Below are positions 62,978 to 64,000 of a stretch of 64,000 nt of DNA, piece by piece; the first letter of the stretch is position 1; each line of letters starts with the position of its first letter. Below the pieces are notes generated by a model. It made no database searches. It had not been told where the DNA came from and was given only the letters and a program-made list of their open reading frames with translations. The DNA comes from an uncultured Nocardioides sp. (GTDB lineage: Bacteria > Actinomycetota > Actinomycetes > Propionibacteriales > Nocardioidaceae), in assembly GCF_947488025.1 (NCBI RefSeq), contig NZ_CANKYS010000001.1, positions 310,001-374,000 of the forward strand, read 5' to 3'. The position numbers and the translations under genes are program-made.

Positions 62978-64000
<1,023 letters not shown>

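Overview
The window is high-GC DNA with third-position GC bias so strong that long shadow ORFs run opposite almost every real gene. Dense gene packing, frequent GTG starts, many leaderless promoters (TAnnnT about 6-7 nt before the start codon), F420/LLM and MpaB-family enzymes, a DUF222-HNH gene and GuaB3 beside GuaA and GuaB point to an actinobacterium, most likely of the Nocardioides group. That assignment is inference from family content. I see no rRNA, tRNA, insertion sequence, prophage or CRISPR array.

Layout. 1-4.0 kb: the 5' part of a class-V aminotransferase, two tandem glycerophosphodiester phosphodiesterases (one secreted, one cytoplasmic), a YbaK-type deacylase and a small lipoprotein. 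4.1-8.4 kb: a giant SARP-nSTAND-TM-WD40 regulator with 11-bp-phased direct repeats in its promoter. 8.4-11.5 kb: an LLM oxidoreductase/MpaB oxygenase/acyl-CoA dehydrogenase operon behind a perfect 19-bp palindrome. 11.5-16.2 kb: small housekeeping or unknown genes, a RecQ C-terminal remnant and two coupled flavoproteins. 16.3-20.2 kb: a damaged DUF222-HNH gene behind a LexA-like box, then a SNF2-like helicase and an HNH protein. 20.2-27 kb: phosphoesterase, DUF2243 remnant, acyl-CoA ligase coupled to a third GDPD, a secreted propeller-like protein and an MMPL transporter. 27-33.3 kb: methionine aminopeptidase, a shortened XylF-like lipoprotein, a ROK regulator and a complete XylFGH-like sugar ABC system with candidate ROK operators.

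33.4-48.1 kb is the metabolic core. A tightly overlapping minus-strand operon (DUF6986, uricase, OHCU decarboxylase, HIU hydrolase, allantoinase, ureidoglycine aminohydrolase, XdhA, XdhB, XdhC, guanine deaminase) faces a convergent malate synthase, and an SSS symporter with a small membrane protein lies just upstream. Together they would take guanine/xanthine through urate and allantoin to ureidoglycolate and glyoxylate, and glyoxylate into malate. No dedicated allantoate amidohydrolase or ureidoglycolate lyase is present. The first gene, DUF6986, has no assigned function.

48.1-64 kb carries guanine nucleotide synthesis (guaA, guaB3, partial guaB) interleaved with an aldehyde dehydrogenase/GMC oxidoreductase pair, glycerol-3-phosphate dehydrogenase (fed by the three GDPDs), a TetR regulator, an NTF2-flavin monooxygenase divergent from a GAF regulator, and a secreted CHAP protein. 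The guaA flanks hold two kinds of palindromic repeat: tandem 52-bp elements and a duplicated 30-bp hairpin unit.
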